The notes: generated by a model from the letters alone, not told the origin. A DNA stretch of 64,000 nucleotides from JANNBN01 sp031430595 (GCA_031430595.1 JANPBU010000033.1:17017-81016), one strand, 5' to 3'. Counted from the stretch's first letter, positions 8,186 through 16,789 are shown. A program made the numbers and translations.

Positions 8186-9425
8186 GAGCGATTCGGTTTA
8201 TGGTTGCACCATGCGTTACGACATGCGTTACGACCCGCTTAACCCCGATTTCCGGGCCAATCCGTATCCGACGTATGCGTGGTTGCGAGAGCACGAGCCA
8301 ATCCATAGGACCGATGCCGCAGGTATCCGGGTCGTATCTCGGTACGCCGATATTGCGAAGGTGTTGCGTTCGCCCGACGTAAGCCGAGACATCGATAAGT
8401 CCGCAACCGATTTCACCCCGGAAGAATTGGTGATGCGCGACGCCCGCTTCAGTCGAGGTGCGGCGAAGTCGATGCTCATGCTTGACCCGCCCGACCACAC
8501 ACGCCTTCGTGGTTTGGTCAGCAAGGCATTTACGCCTCGGGCCATCGAGCGGCTTCGGCCGCGAGTGCAGCAGCTTGTTGATGAGGCACTGTCGACGGTT
8601 GATTCATCTGGAGAGATCGAACTCATCGACGCGCTGGCATTTCCGGTTCCGTTTGAAGTCATTAGTGATCTGCTCGCGATGCCGACGGAGCGTTCTGAAG
8701 AACTGCGCAACTGGAGTCAGGCGATCACCCTTTCCCTCGAGCCAGCTGCCACCGTTGACGAACTTGTCGCAGCCCAGCAGGCTGTCGAACAGCTCATTGG
8801 TTTCTTGATACCGGTAATCGAAGAACGCCGCCACAATCTCGGTGATGACCTACTCAGCGCGCTTATCGCAGTCGAAGAGGGAGGCGAGCGTCTCTCGCTT
8901 CCTGAACTCATTTCTACCGTGGCTTTGCTCTATATCGCCGGGCACGAAACGACGGTCAACCTGATCGGTAACTCGGCACTTGCGCTCTGCCAGAATCCGG
9001 ACCAGCGAACGTTGTGGCGTGATCGTGGCGTGGCGCTTGACTCGAACGCGGTCGATGAGTTGTTACGGTTCGATGGCCCGGTGCAGCAAACAATTCGGGT
9101 GCCGTTGATTGACCTCGAAGTTTCTGGTGGTGTACTTCCAGCGGGCGAACGTGTCTTGACGTTGCTTGGTTCTGGCAACCGTGATGGCGACGTGTTTAGC
9201 GACCCCGATGCATTGCACCTTGATCGAGAAGGCGCAGCGCGCCAACTCGCATTCGCTCAAGGGATTCACTACTGCTTAGGTGCAGCATTGGCACGCCTCG
9301 AAGGTCAGGTTGCTCTCGGAACCATGGTTCGACGATGGGAGCATTGGGAACTCATCGACGAGCCCCGATGGAGAGATCGGCTCACAATCCGCGGTGTCAA
9401 CCATCTGCGCATGTCGCTTCGATAG
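8184..9425 (+). CDS. Cytochrome P450
   Basis: Soluble bacterial class I P450, 413 residues, likely a monooxygenase fed by a separate ferredoxin; no redox partner is encoded nearby. The I-helix oxygen-binding motif is AGHETTVNL (about 251-259), the ExxR pair is ELLRFDG, with the R in QQTIRVP shortly after, and the haem ligand loop is FAQGIHYCLGAALAR (about 354-368) with the proximal Cys. ATG 8184 has GGGA five bases upstream. A second in-frame ATG at 8211 opens a perfectly duplicated 12-bp unit encoding MRYD twice. Substrate unknown. Confidence 0.94.
   Translation: MSDSVYGCTMRYDMRYDPLNPDFRANPYPTYAWLREHEPIHRTDAAGIRVVSRYADIAKVLRSPDVSRDIDKSATDFTPEELVMRDARFSRGAAKSMLMLDPPDHTRLRGLVSKAFTPRAIERLRPRVQQLVDEALSTVDSSGEIELIDALAFPVPFEVISDLLAMPTERSEELRNWSQAITLSLEPAATVDELVAAQQAVEQLIGFLIPVIEERRHNLGDDLLSALIAVEEGGERLSLPELISTVALLYIAGHETTVNLIGNSALALCQNPDQRTLWRDRGVALDSNAVDELLRFDGPVQQTIRVPLIDLEVSGGVLPAGERVLTLLGSGNRDGDVFSDPDALHLDREGAARQLAFAQGIHYCLGAALARLEGQVALGTMVRRWEHWELIDEPRWRDRLTIRGVNHLRMSLR
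8211..8234 (+). repeat. 12-bp perfect tandem duplication
   Basis: ATGCGTTACGAC occurs twice without a gap, adding MRYD to the N-terminus of the P450. It creates a second in-frame ATG that might also serve as a start. Confidence 0.9.
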
Positions 9426-9586
9426 CAGATCGTGCCACCAGGATTGCGCGAGCCGACTGGTTCCTGGTCACCGAAACGGCTCTTTATGACTCGACACGAC
9501 GCGACAGCATTCGTGCCACGGCTTGGTCGTACTGGGAGAATCAACGCACGGCCATACTGAGGGGGTTCGACAAAAAACGGGGTCAA

Positions 9587-9620
9587 CCAAAACAAACCAA
9601 AAGGTTTGTTTGGTTTTTCT
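9587..9620 (+). terminator. Rho-independent terminator between convergent genes
   Basis: A nine-base perfect stem (AAACAAACC at 9590-9598 with GGTTTGTTT at 9603-9611), an AAAA loop, and TTTTT at 9614-9618 on the plus strand. It ends P450 transcription. The reverse strand also has a T-rich flank, so it may serve the convergent secreted-protein gene, whose stop overlaps it. Confidence 0.85.
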
Positions 9621-10410
9621 AGCGGATGCCGACGGCTTGAAGTTCTTTGACCCCGATGTCTAGCTCGGTGACCTTGTCAACCAAGAAGTCTGTTCTTACG
9701 CCGGGGACGTTCGTGACAATGAGTACCCGCCATTGAACGGTGAGCGTTACGTGGGCTTTCCCGCCTTTCGGGACAGTCGTGATCGGTATGAAACACTCAC
9801 TTCGGTTACGGCCAGACTCGGTTGCCGGGCTTGGCGGGTTGCTATCGCACGAAACGCTGACACCATCAACATCAAGTGTCACTTTTCCTGATGTTTCTGT
9901 TGCGCTTGCATGCCATTGAACGTTCTCAACAACCTCGGCCGTCACAGTCTTATACGTCTCATCTGTTATGTGTACATATAACCGGAGGCCGGTTATGGCC
10001 TTAACACCGTCACGGTGAACTGGTGGAGCAAAGAAACCTTCAGGGTCCGGGGCACTCTTCACCAACTCGGCTTCAACAAACCCTGGTAGAGGCGGTGCCA
10101 CAAACGTTGCAACACCAGGCGGACAATTCGCTATACAACCCCACACCTGAACCCAAGTCACACCATCACACGTATATTCAAAGTACCCATACGTTGGCGC
10201 AGTCGACGAACCCCCACCAACCTGCGTGTAGATCCCACTCTTCTGGTAGTTCGGACACGAACCACCACCACTCGAACCCGGGGCACGAGGACCGCCAGGC
10301 AAAGTAACAGAAACATCTTCGGGTTCTTGATCCGCATTCGACTGGCCGGGGCGAACGACCACCAACAAAAGCGCCGTGGCTAGGACCGAGGCGAGAATGC
10401 GTTTATGCAC
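9619..10410 (-). CDS. Secreted protein of unknown function
   Basis: A 263-residue exported protein that I do not recognise. The start at GTG 10410 is chosen because a typical signal peptide follows (HKRILASVLATALLLVVV, cleavage near QSNA) and AAGGGGGAG lies just upstream. The mature part opens with a Gly/Ser/Pro linker, then a Cys-containing segment (YFEYTCDGVTWVQVWGCIANCPPG) and a beta-rich C-terminal half with one more Cys pair (VSCDSN..SECFIP), which suggests disulphides in an extracytoplasmic domain. Its start overlaps the end of the upstream lipoprotein gene by 31 bases, so the two form an operon. Confidence 0.7.
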   Translation of the reverse strand: MHKRILASVLATALLLVVVRPGQSNADQEPEDVSVTLPGGPRAPGSSGGGSCPNYQKSGIYTQVGGGSSTAPTYGYFEYTCDGVTWVQVWGCIANCPPGVATFVAPPLPGFVEAELVKSAPDPEGFFAPPVHRDGVKAITGLRLYVHITDETYKTVTAEVVENVQWHASATETSGKVTLDVDGVSVSCDSNPPSPATESGRNRSECFIPITTVPKGGKAHVTLTVQWRVLIVTNVPGVRTDFLVDKVTELDIGVKELQAVGIR

Positions 10411-11096
10411 TGCTCCCCCTTGTCTTTGATAATCGCATTTCGCTTCCATGACCCATCGGCACGAATCATCTGCACCCGAAGCCCACTCGTCGCCAAGTCG
10501 TCCTGAACTAACGCATCATCGTTCGTGTCTAATGTCCCCTTTGTGTCGAACTCTGCTCCGTTGTTTTGTTTACACAGAATTACCTCCGCTGTGCCGTCGC
10601 GGTCAGAATAATTCTCCATTCGGAGTACCAGGCGTTCATCAATCGTGCCTGCCTCAAACCGTCGTTGTTTCGCATCGACAGCAGCAAAACCCGCAAGGAC
10701 CGGATCCGCGACCCGTGCCGTCATCACCTCCAACAAACGATCACGGCTTCGCTCAGCAGCCGGCAAATACGACTCCGCGCGTTGAACCTGGTCGGCGAGG
10801 ATCGTTGCTGCGAAGAGTGCCTCCAAATCATCAGGGGAAGGCCCCACCACTAGTGGCCGCCTTACAGTGGCCGGTGGAACGCTGTCAACGACGACTGTCG
10901 TTGTAGCCCCGATCGTCGTCGTAACTACCGTCGTCGTAACTACCGTCGTATCGGGTAATCGGGTTGTGGTCACTTCGCGTTGACCCAACGGGATCTCTCG
11001 TTGGACCGTGGCCGACGGAATAACCGGCTCGGAAGCCGAACAACCCAACAAAATCAACCCGGCCACGCCCACCGCCATCAATATCCGAAACCTCAT
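10380..11096 (-). CDS. Lipoprotein of unknown function
   Basis: A 238-residue putative lipoprotein. The signal MRFRILMAVGVAGLILLGC ends with a clear lipobox (LLGC, Cys 19). Next is a low-complexity linker of about 40 residues built of Thr and Val (TTRLPDTTVVTTTVVTTT and on), likely a cell-wall-spanning stalk; its DNA carries a duplicated 17-bp unit near 10915-10950. The C-terminal half (about 90-238) is globular with one Cys pair and resembles the small extracytoplasmic domains often placed beside secreted partners. Cotranscribed with the gene at 9619-10410. Confidence 0.68.
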   Translation of the reverse strand: MRFRILMAVGVAGLILLGCSASEPVIPSATVQREIPLGQREVTTTRLPDTTVVTTTVVTTTIGATTTVVVDSVPPATVRRPLVVGPSPDDLEALFAATILADQVQRAESYLPAAERSRDRLLEVMTARVADPVLAGFAAVDAKQRRFEAGTIDERLVLRMENYSDRDGTAEVILCKQNNGAEFDTKGTLDTNDDALVQDDLATSGLRVQMIRADGSWKRNAIIKDKGEQCINAFSPRS

Positions 11097-11166
11097 CAGT
11101 CGATACTGACATACAACGAAATATCATGTCAAACGAGCGGGAGGGTGGCACAGTAAGTTGGAGGCT

Positions 11167-12030
11167 ATGGCTCGTGTCGCATTTCTTGGTCTAGGTGTCA
11201 TGGGCTACCCCATGGCACGACATCTTCAACAACACGGTCACGACGTGTGCGTCTACAACAGAACGTCATCAAAAGCCGATGCGTGGGTGGCCGCTTTTGG
11301 AGGCTCGTCTGCCATGACCCCAGCGCTCGCCGGTGCCGGACGCGACGTCGTGTTTATGTGCGTCGGTAACGACAACGACCTTCGGTCGGTAACTCTGGGC
11401 GACCATGGGGTAGTCGCAGCAATGGCTTCTGGAAGTGTGTTGGTTGATCACACAACAGCATCGGCGACTATCGCCCGAGAACTTGCTGCTGTGTGCGGCG
11501 AACGAGGGGTTGGGTTTGTTGATGCCCCCGTTTCAGGGGGTCAAGCAGGGGCTGAGAATGGTGCCTTGACCGTGATGTGCGGGGGAGAACAGGAACACTT
11601 TGATCTCGTTTCGCCGGTCATCGATTCGTTTGCGAAATCGGTCAAACTGCTTGGCCCGGCCGGGTCAGGCCAGCTCACCAAAATGGTCAACCAAATCTGT
11701 ATCGCCGGATTGGTTCAAGCGCTAGCTGAAGGCGTTCAATTCGCTCAGGCTGCAGGGCTCGACCCGACTGCAGTCATCGACGCGATTGGAAAAGGAGCAG
11801 CGCAGTCTTGGCAAATGGATAACCGAGCATCGACCATGGCTGAACGCAAGTTTGACTTCGGTTTTGCCGTTGAATGGATGCGCAAAGACCTTGGCATTTG
11901 CCTCGACGAAGCTCGACGTAACGGCGCAGTCCTACCGGTGACATCGCTCGTCGATCAGTTCTACGGCGAGGTTGCAGCGATGGGCGGGTCAAGGTGGGAC
12001 ACCTCGAGCCTGATCGCCAGACTCGATTAA
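11167..12030 (+). CDS. NAD(P)-binding beta-hydroxyacid dehydrogenase (3-hydroxyisobutyrate dehydrogenase family)
   Basis: A 287-residue oxidoreductase of the 6-phosphogluconate/3-hydroxyisobutyrate dehydrogenase superfamily. The Rossmann nucleotide loop is FLGLGVMGYPMARHL (residues about 5-19); NRTSSKAD follows strand two, with Arg suggesting NADP(H) preference. The substrate block is DAPVSGGQAGAENGALTVMCGG (about 116-137) and the catalytic Lys lies in GQLTKMVNQ (about 165-173). ATG 11167 is preferred to TTG 11158; GGAGG is only two bases before it, so the start is not certain. Likely substrates are short beta-hydroxyacids such as tartronate semialdehyde or 3-hydroxyisobutyrate; no pathway neighbours decide this. 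Confidence 0.85.
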   Translation: MARVAFLGLGVMGYPMARHLQQHGHDVCVYNRTSSKADAWVAAFGGSSAMTPALAGAGRDVVFMCVGNDNDLRSVTLGDHGVVAAMASGSVLVDHTTASATIARELAAVCGERGVGFVDAPVSGGQAGAENGALTVMCGGEQEHFDLVSPVIDSFAKSVKLLGPAGSGQLTKMVNQICIAGLVQALAEGVQFAQAAGLDPTAVIDAIGKGAAQSWQMDNRASTMAERKFDFGFAVEWMRKDLGICLDEARRNGAVLPVTSLVDQFYGEVAAMGGSRWDTSSLIARLD

Positions 12031-12059
12031 GCCGGTCGATAGCCCTAACAATTCCCTAA

Positions 12060-12089
12060 CACGGATACGAACATATGTTCGTATCCGTG
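12060..12089. promoter_or_regulatory. Perfect LexA (SOS) box within a 30-bp palindrome
   Basis: The 30 bases are a perfect inverted repeat, 13 bases per arm around ATAT. The core CGAACATATGTTCG matches the Gram-positive LexA consensus CGAAC-RNRY-GTTCG at every position. It ends 15 bases before the preferred ATG (12105) of the DUF222/HNH gene. LexA bound here would cover the promoter or transcription start, so the gene should be induced by DNA damage. In Mycobacterium tuberculosis several 13E12-repeat genes, of the same family, belong to the LexA regulon, which supports the reading. Confidence 0.88.
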
Positions 12090-12104
12090 GTGTACTGTTG
12101 GTTT

Positions 12105-13328
12105 ATGGAAGCGGCACCATCAGTTGACAATTCGGTTGAGGCGGCGGTGTTGGCTGCTGAGTTTCTGTTGGGTGAGCTAGCTGCTGGTTCCGTTCGGGTG
12201 AACGGCAGCACCGTGATTGCCTGCCGGCGTTTGGTTGATCTTGTCGAACTAATCTGTACACGTACGGTTGGGATTTTTGAAGATGGTCGGTCGTTCACGG
12301 ATGAGGGCCATGTTGATCTGTCGGGCTGGTTAGCTGCGAACACACACGCCCGTCAGTCTGAAGGTCAAACCCGTCGGATGCATGGCAAGGTTCTTGACCT
12401 ACTGCCGGGGTTCTCGGTTGCCCTCGGGTCCGGTCAGGTTGGTCAAGGTCACCTTCGGTTGTTGGCGTTAGCGGTTACGGCGGAACGGGCCGATCTTGCG
12501 GTCGAGCATGAACAGGTGTTGGTTGATTCGGCTTGCAAGTTGTCGGTTCACCAGTTTGGTCAGTTCATGAATCATTGGGTTGCGTTGTGTGACGACCTTC
12601 TCCGCGACCCTGAAGCTGGCGATGAGAAACTTCTTGTGAAACGAGCACTTTCGTTACACGTTTTGGCTGACGGAACCTGGCGTCTATCGGGAACATTGGA
12701 CCCGTTGTCGGGCGAAACCGTTCGGGCTGCTCTTGAGGCTGCGATGCCGAAACGCTGCGATGACGACACCCGCACTGTTCCGCAACGACGCCATGATGCG
12801 CTGGTCGATTTGTGTGCCGAGTCGCTTTCGGAACCTGACCGTCCAGTGGTTGGTGGTGAACGGCCCAACGTGACCGTGCTCATCGACGCGGCGAGTGGGT
12901 TAGCGCACACACCGCAACGGTTCTACCTATCGAGCTTTACTCGCGACATGTTGCTGTGTGACGCGACAGTCACCTCCGTCTGGCTAGATGCGACCGGAAA
13001 ACCATTCGATGTCGGATCCTCCATCACCGAAATCCCGGCCCGTAATCGCCGAGCAGTGATAGCCCGTGATGGGTGTTGCCGGTATGTCGGTTGTGGGCGG
13101 CCGTCGAGGTGGACGGAGATTCATCACATCGTTCACCGTGAAGACCTTGGGAACCATGACCTCAACAACTTGGTCACCCTGTGCCGGTTCCATCACCGTT
13201 TCATTCACAAACACCGCTTGAGACTCGAATGGGACACCGACGGAATCACCCTTGCGATCAGGTGGCCGAACGGCATCACGATCCACTCACCGCCCCGACC
13301 GCAAGCAACGCTCGCTAACTCGCCTTAA
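12105..13328 (+). CDS. DUF222 / 13E12-family HNH endonuclease-like protein
   Basis: A 407-residue protein of the actinobacterial DUF222 plus HNH family. Residues about 1-280 form the helical DUF222 part (VDLVELICTRTVGIFEDG, GWLAANTHARQSEGQTRRM). Residues about 310-380 carry the HNH nuclease: RDGCCRYVGCGRPSRWTEIHH, NLVTLCRFHHRFIHKH, with zinc-like Cys pairs and the HH..N..H metal site. ATG 12105 is preferred because ATG 12075 lies inside the LexA palindrome. Function is not known; family members occur in many copies in mycobacteria and are DNA-damage induced. Only one copy is visible here. Confidence 0.9.
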   Translation: MEAAPSVDNSVEAAVLAAEFLLGELAAGSVRVNGSTVIACRRLVDLVELICTRTVGIFEDGRSFTDEGHVDLSGWLAANTHARQSEGQTRRMHGKVLDLLPGFSVALGSGQVGQGHLRLLALAVTAERADLAVEHEQVLVDSACKLSVHQFGQFMNHWVALCDDLLRDPEAGDEKLLVKRALSLHVLADGTWRLSGTLDPLSGETVRAALEAAMPKRCDDDTRTVPQRRHDALVDLCAESLSEPDRPVVGGERPNVTVLIDAASGLAHTPQRFYLSSFTRDMLLCDATVTSVWLDATGKPFDVGSSITEIPARNRRAVIARDGCCRYVGCGRPSRWTEIHHIVHREDLGNHDLNNLVTLCRFHHRFIHKHRLRLEWDTDGITLAIRWPNGITIHSPPRPQATLANSP

Positions 13329-13373
13329 AAACTGCTTCTACCGAGGTGCGGGAACGCCAACCCTTCCACTAAA

Positions 13374-13397
13374 CGCTCCGCCCAACGAGGCGGGGCG
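13374..13397. terminator. GC-rich hairpin between convergent genes
   Basis: CGCTCCGCC (13374-13382) pairs with GGCGGGGCG (13389-13397) around CAACGA, nine base pairs with one G-T. There is no T-run on either strand, so it is a terminator-like or mRNA-end hairpin rather than a classic one. It lies between the HNH gene and convergent trhO. Confidence 0.55.
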
Positions 13398-13428
13398 AGT
13401 AGGCGCGTCCGGTCAGTGGTCCTACGGA

Positions 13429-14154
13429 TCATGCAGGATGTTGCAGCACGGCGGTGAGGGTGGCATCGAGCTCACCGCGGTCGTCGAACACGAAGCAGTT
13501 CCCTTCCCAAGTGGAGGTTGGGTTGTCGCTCTGCTGGAGGTAGTTGAGGATGCCGCCATCCAGGGTGACGATCTCGATGCCGCGTTCCGATGCCCATGCC
13601 GCGGTCTTGTCACACCGGATGCCGCCCGTGCAATACATCGCGATCGTTTTGTCGGCCCACTCGTCGAGATGATCATCGAAGAACGTAGCGAAATCTCGAA
13701 AGTCGGTGACCCCCGGGTTAATCGCATTCTTGAATCGACCGAGAGCAAACTCGAACGAGTTTCGATTGTCGATCAAGACCACATCGCCGCGCTGTACGAG
13801 TGTTTCCCATTCTTTCGGGCTCACGGCGTTCTGAGCGCCTCGAGTTGCATCGACGCCTTCAAGCCCCAACGGCACAATCTCACGTTTCACCTTCACTTTG
13901 AGGCGACGAAAGACCATGTTCTCGCACGCTGTTCGTTTGATGAACAGGTCAGAAAAGCGTGGATCGGACTCGAACCACTCGCGAACAGAATCGAGCGCAT
14001 CAAGTGACCCACACAGCATGACATTGATGCCTTCAGGTGCGATGAGCACGGTGCCGAAGACCCCTCGCCCCTTCAAGAACGACAGCGTCTCGTGTCGAAG
14101 CTGGTTTGGATCATCAACGACGACAAACCGGTAGTAAGAATCGTGCCCGAACAC
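13429..14154 (-). CDS. trhO: tRNA uridine 34 hydroxylase, rhodanese-type
   Basis: Member of the TrhO/YceA (UPF0176) family, which hydroxylates uridine 34 of certain tRNAs on the way to 5-methoxy/5-oxyacetyl uridine. Residues about 1-90 form the N-terminal ferredoxin-like domain (VFGTVLIAPEGINVMLCGS), then a rhodanese domain with the catalytic loop YCTGGIRCDKTAAW (about 171-184). GTG 14154 is chosen because the family domain begins right there (YYRFVVVDDP); an upstream TTG at 14238 would add 28 low-quality residues. The protein is 241 residues, somewhat shorter than E. coli YceA, without the C-terminal Cys-rich tail. Divergent from the thiolase. Confidence 0.88.
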   Translation of the reverse strand: MFGHDSYYRFVVVDDPNQLRHETLSFLKGRGVFGTVLIAPEGINVMLCGSLDALDSVREWFESDPRFSDLFIKRTACENMVFRRLKVKVKREIVPLGLEGVDATRGAQNAVSPKEWETLVQRGDVVLIDNRNSFEFALGRFKNAINPGVTDFRDFATFFDDHLDEWADKTIAMYCTGGIRCDKTAAWASERGIEIVTLDGGILNYLQQSDNPTSTWEGNCFVFDDRGELDATLTAVLQHPA

Positions 14155-14262
14155 GATCAGAAGGCTACCCTGGCCGCCCACCGGCGTTGAGTGACGTTGA
14201 GTGGCACGGTTAGTGCGCCGTCGGCTTGAATAGGGCAACGTTCTTTCAAGGAGTCTTTTATT

Positions 14263-15432
14263 ATGCGCGAAGCAGTCATCGTCTCGTATGCCCGTACCGG
14301 TCTAGCCAAATCAGCACGAGGAGGGTTCAACCTCACGGCGCCGATGACTATGGCGGCTCACAGTATTCGCCACGCCGTCGAGCGCGCCGGGATTGAAGGT
14401 GCAGACGTTGAAGACGTGTACATGGGTAACGTCTCACACGCCCCAGGAAACATCGCCCGCCAAGCTGGTTTGCTTGCAGGGCTTCCGATCACGACCTCTG
14501 GGGCAACGATCAATCGTTTTTGTTCCTCAGGCTTGAACTCGATTGCTCTTGCCGCGAACTACATCACCCAAGATGGCGCGAATGTGGTCGTAGCTGGTGG
14601 TGTCGAGTCGATCACGATGCCCGGCGGATCACCTTCGCGTGAGAGTTTTGACCCGATGCTCACCGAACAGTTTCCGGCGATTTACATGCCAATGATTGAT
14701 ACGGCCGACATCGTCGCCGAGCGGTATGGGGTAAGCCGTGAAGCTCAAGACGAGTATTCGTTGCAGTCACAGCAGCGTATGGCTGCAGCCCAGGCGGCTG
14801 GCCTGTTCGCGAACGAAATCGTTCCGTTGGCGACCAAGATGAAGGTCGTAGACAAGGTGACGAAGGAAGAAAGCATCGTTGATTACGTCGTTGACCGTGA
14901 TGAATGTAACCGTGCCGACACCACGATCGAAGGTCTGGCCAAGCTCGCACCTATCATGGGTGCCGACAAGTTCATCACTGCCGGAAACGCGTCGCAGCTT
15001 TCCGATGGGGCTGCATCTGTCGTCATGATGGAAGCTAAGGAAGCAGAACGTCGTGGCATCACCCCGCTCGGTGCATTCAAGGGCTGGGCTGTAGCCGGAT
15101 GTGCCCCCGACGAAATGGGAATCGGACCCGTGTTCGCCGTTCCCCGCCTCTTGGAACGCCACGGTCTTACGGTTGATGACATCGACCTGTGGGAACTGAA
15201 CGAAGCATTCGCGAGCCAGTGCTTGTACTCACGTGACACCCTGGGTATCGACCCGGCCAAATACAACGTGAACGGAGGATCGATTGCGATTGGTCACCCA
15301 TTCGGAATGACTGGTGCCCGCTTAGCCGGTCACATTTTGTTGGAAGGAAAGCGCCGTAAGGCCAAGTGGGGCGTCGTCACAATGTGTATCGGAGGCGGCA
15401 TGGGCGCAGCCGGCCTCATCGAAATTTACTAG
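14263..15432 (+). CDS. Acetyl-CoA C-acyltransferase (thiolase)
   Basis: Thiolase II family, 389 residues. Acyl-enzyme Cys in NRFCSSGLNSIALA (about 86-99), His in GGSIAIGHPFGMTGARL (about 340-356), and the second Cys in CIGGGMGAAGL near the C-terminus are all present. ATG 14263 has AAGGAG nine bases upstream. Either direction is possible: acetoacetyl-CoA formation or last step of fatty acid beta-oxidation. The window also encodes an acyl-CoA dehydrogenase (58728), but the two are 43 kb apart. A strong hairpin follows directly. Confidence 0.94.
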   Translation: MREAVIVSYARTGLAKSARGGFNLTAPMTMAAHSIRHAVERAGIEGADVEDVYMGNVSHAPGNIARQAGLLAGLPITTSGATINRFCSSGLNSIALAANYITQDGANVVVAGGVESITMPGGSPSRESFDPMLTEQFPAIYMPMIDTADIVAERYGVSREAQDEYSLQSQQRMAAAQAAGLFANEIVPLATKMKVVDKVTKEESIVDYVVDRDECNRADTTIEGLAKLAPIMGADKFITAGNASQLSDGAASVVMMEAKEAERRGITPLGAFKGWAVAGCAPDEMGIGPVFAVPRLLERHGLTVDDIDLWELNEAFASQCLYSRDTLGIDPAKYNVNGGSIAIGHPFGMTGARLAGHILLEGKRRKAKWGVVTMCIGGGMGAAGLIEIY

Positions 15433-15447
15433 TACGGTCCACTCTAT

Positions 15448-15490
15448 AAGCGTGCTGATTGATCAATTCAATCAGTACGCTTACATTTTA
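15448..15490 (+). terminator. Long hairpin terminator after the thiolase
   Basis: A 15-bp stem (AAGCGTGCTGATTGA at 15448-15462 pairs with TCAATCAGTACGCTT at 15468-15482, one G-U) with a five-base loop, followed by a T-rich stretch (ACATTTTACCTTTT). It overlaps the end of the convergent DUF998 relic. Confidence 0.82.
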
Positions 15491-15984
15491 CCTTTTGTTC
15501 CACAAGCATGGTGACTGCTGCAGCCACTATCCACATGTCGCCGACGGTCAGACCCAAGCGTTGAAATAAGCCGTGAGCTGGGCCGGCAACGGTGGCAACG
15601 GTGGCAACGAGACTTGCAGCCGAGATTCCTGAAATTACTTTGGATGCTGTTGCGGTCTTTCGCCAACCGTTGGCGACACATCGAGCGGCAATGCAGCCAC
15701 GCCGAGTGTCGCAATTCCTGACACCACGGCACTCAACCATGCATAGCCATCAAGTTGTTTGCGAAGCGCATAACCGAACGTCGGCACCCCAATCCCGAAG
15801 GCAATGAACCCAGCTGTCGTCAGCGGCTGTGTTGATGCTGCACTTGCAGCAAGGCGACTGACCGCATCGTTAACCATTGAATACCCGGGGGTCGAAAGAG
15901 AGCCAACCAAGCCCCAATGAAACCTACGGGCCCGACGATGCCACCAATGGTAGCCACACGATGGCTTCGACCTCGTGTGTTCAT
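15468..15984 (-). pseudogene. DUF998-like membrane protein broken by two frameshifts
   Basis: Three pieces on the minus strand join into one DUF998-type membrane protein only by changing frame twice. Piece 1 (from ATG 15984): SHRVATIGGIVGPVGFIGAWL. Piece 2, frame changed near 15905: LSTPGYSMVNDAVSRLAA, TTAGFIAFGIGVPTFGYALRKQ, then VAALPLDVSPTVGER. Piece 3, changed near 15665: KVISGISAASLVATVATV and GLFQRLGLTVGDMWIVAAAV. PGYSMVNDAVSRL and PLDVSPTVGER are recognisable family blocks, and the order is right. Real decay and two sequencing indels are both possible; no intact copy is seen here. Confidence 0.8.
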
Positions 15985-15994
15985 ATCTGTGAAG

Positions 15995-16789
15995 TTACGA
16001 CTTTCGGTAGCGGCTGATAGCGATAGGTGCCAAAACGGCTGAGATACCGAGTGACCAAGCAATCGAAATCAATACCTTGGTTGCTGTTGGTCCACCAAGC
16101 ATGCAGGCACGAACCGCGTTGGCAGTTGCGCTCACCGGTTGGTTACGGGCCCAAACCTGTAGCCAGCCCGGCATGGTTCGAGGGTCAACGAACAAGTTCG
16201 AGGCAAACACTAACGGCGCGAGCATCGGGAATGCTGCAGCCTGGGCCGCTTCACCATTTGGCACCGAAAGGCCAACCAAGGCGAAAAGCCACGCAAGGCC
16301 AAACCCAAACAGCACCATAACGCCGACGCCAGCGAGCACCATTGGAACATTGGTATGGGCACGGAAACCAACCACATAGGCAATAGCGATGAGCAAACTA
16401 AGTATGAATACGTTTCGAACTGTGTCGGCGACTACTCGCCCGGAAAGAACTGCTGATCTGGCCATAGGTAGTGACCTCAGCCGTTCAAGGAGACCCTTAC
16501 CTTTATCTTCCGCAAGCCCAACCGCTGTTTGGATGGCGCCGAACGCCAGTGTTTGCACAAAAATGCCAGGCATGAGGTAGTCAACATAGTTTTGGCCGGG
16601 AATCTTGATGGCGCCACCGAAGACGTACCGAAACATAAGCGTGAATATCACGGGTTGAATCAGTGAAAAAACGAGAACCTGAGGAACGCGTCGAATGACG
16701 GTGAGGTTGCGGCCGGTCATCGCAAGGGCATCACGAATGGCCCACTTGAATGCGCCACCCGTGGGTGTTGAAGAAGTCAAGCTGCTCAT
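15995..16789 (-). CDS. ABC-2 type transporter permease, DrrB-like
   Basis: Six-span integral membrane subunit of a daunorubicin-resistance-type (DrrAB) ABC exporter, 264 residues. Family blocks are NLTVIRRVPQVLVFSLIQPVIFTLMF, YVDYLMPGIFVQTLAFGA, and ASNLFVDPRTMPGWLQVWARNQPVSATANAVRA. Its ATG shares a base with the stop of the ATPase gene (TAATG), so both subunits are translated together. Probable role is export of a drug or lipid-like molecule. It lies beside a MarR regulator, the usual arrangement for an inducible exporter. Confidence 0.92.
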   Translation of the reverse strand: MSSLTSSTPTGGAFKWAIRDALAMTGRNLTVIRRVPQVLVFSLIQPVIFTLMFRYVFGGAIKIPGQNYVDYLMPGIFVQTLAFGAIQTAVGLAEDKGKGLLERLRSLPMARSAVLSGRVVADTVRNVFILSLLIAIAYVVGFRAHTNVPMVLAGVGVMVLFGFGLAWLFALVGLSVPNGEAAQAAAFPMLAPLVFASNLFVDPRTMPGWLQVWARNQPVSATANAVRACMLGGPTATKVLISIAWSLGISAVLAPIAISRYRKS

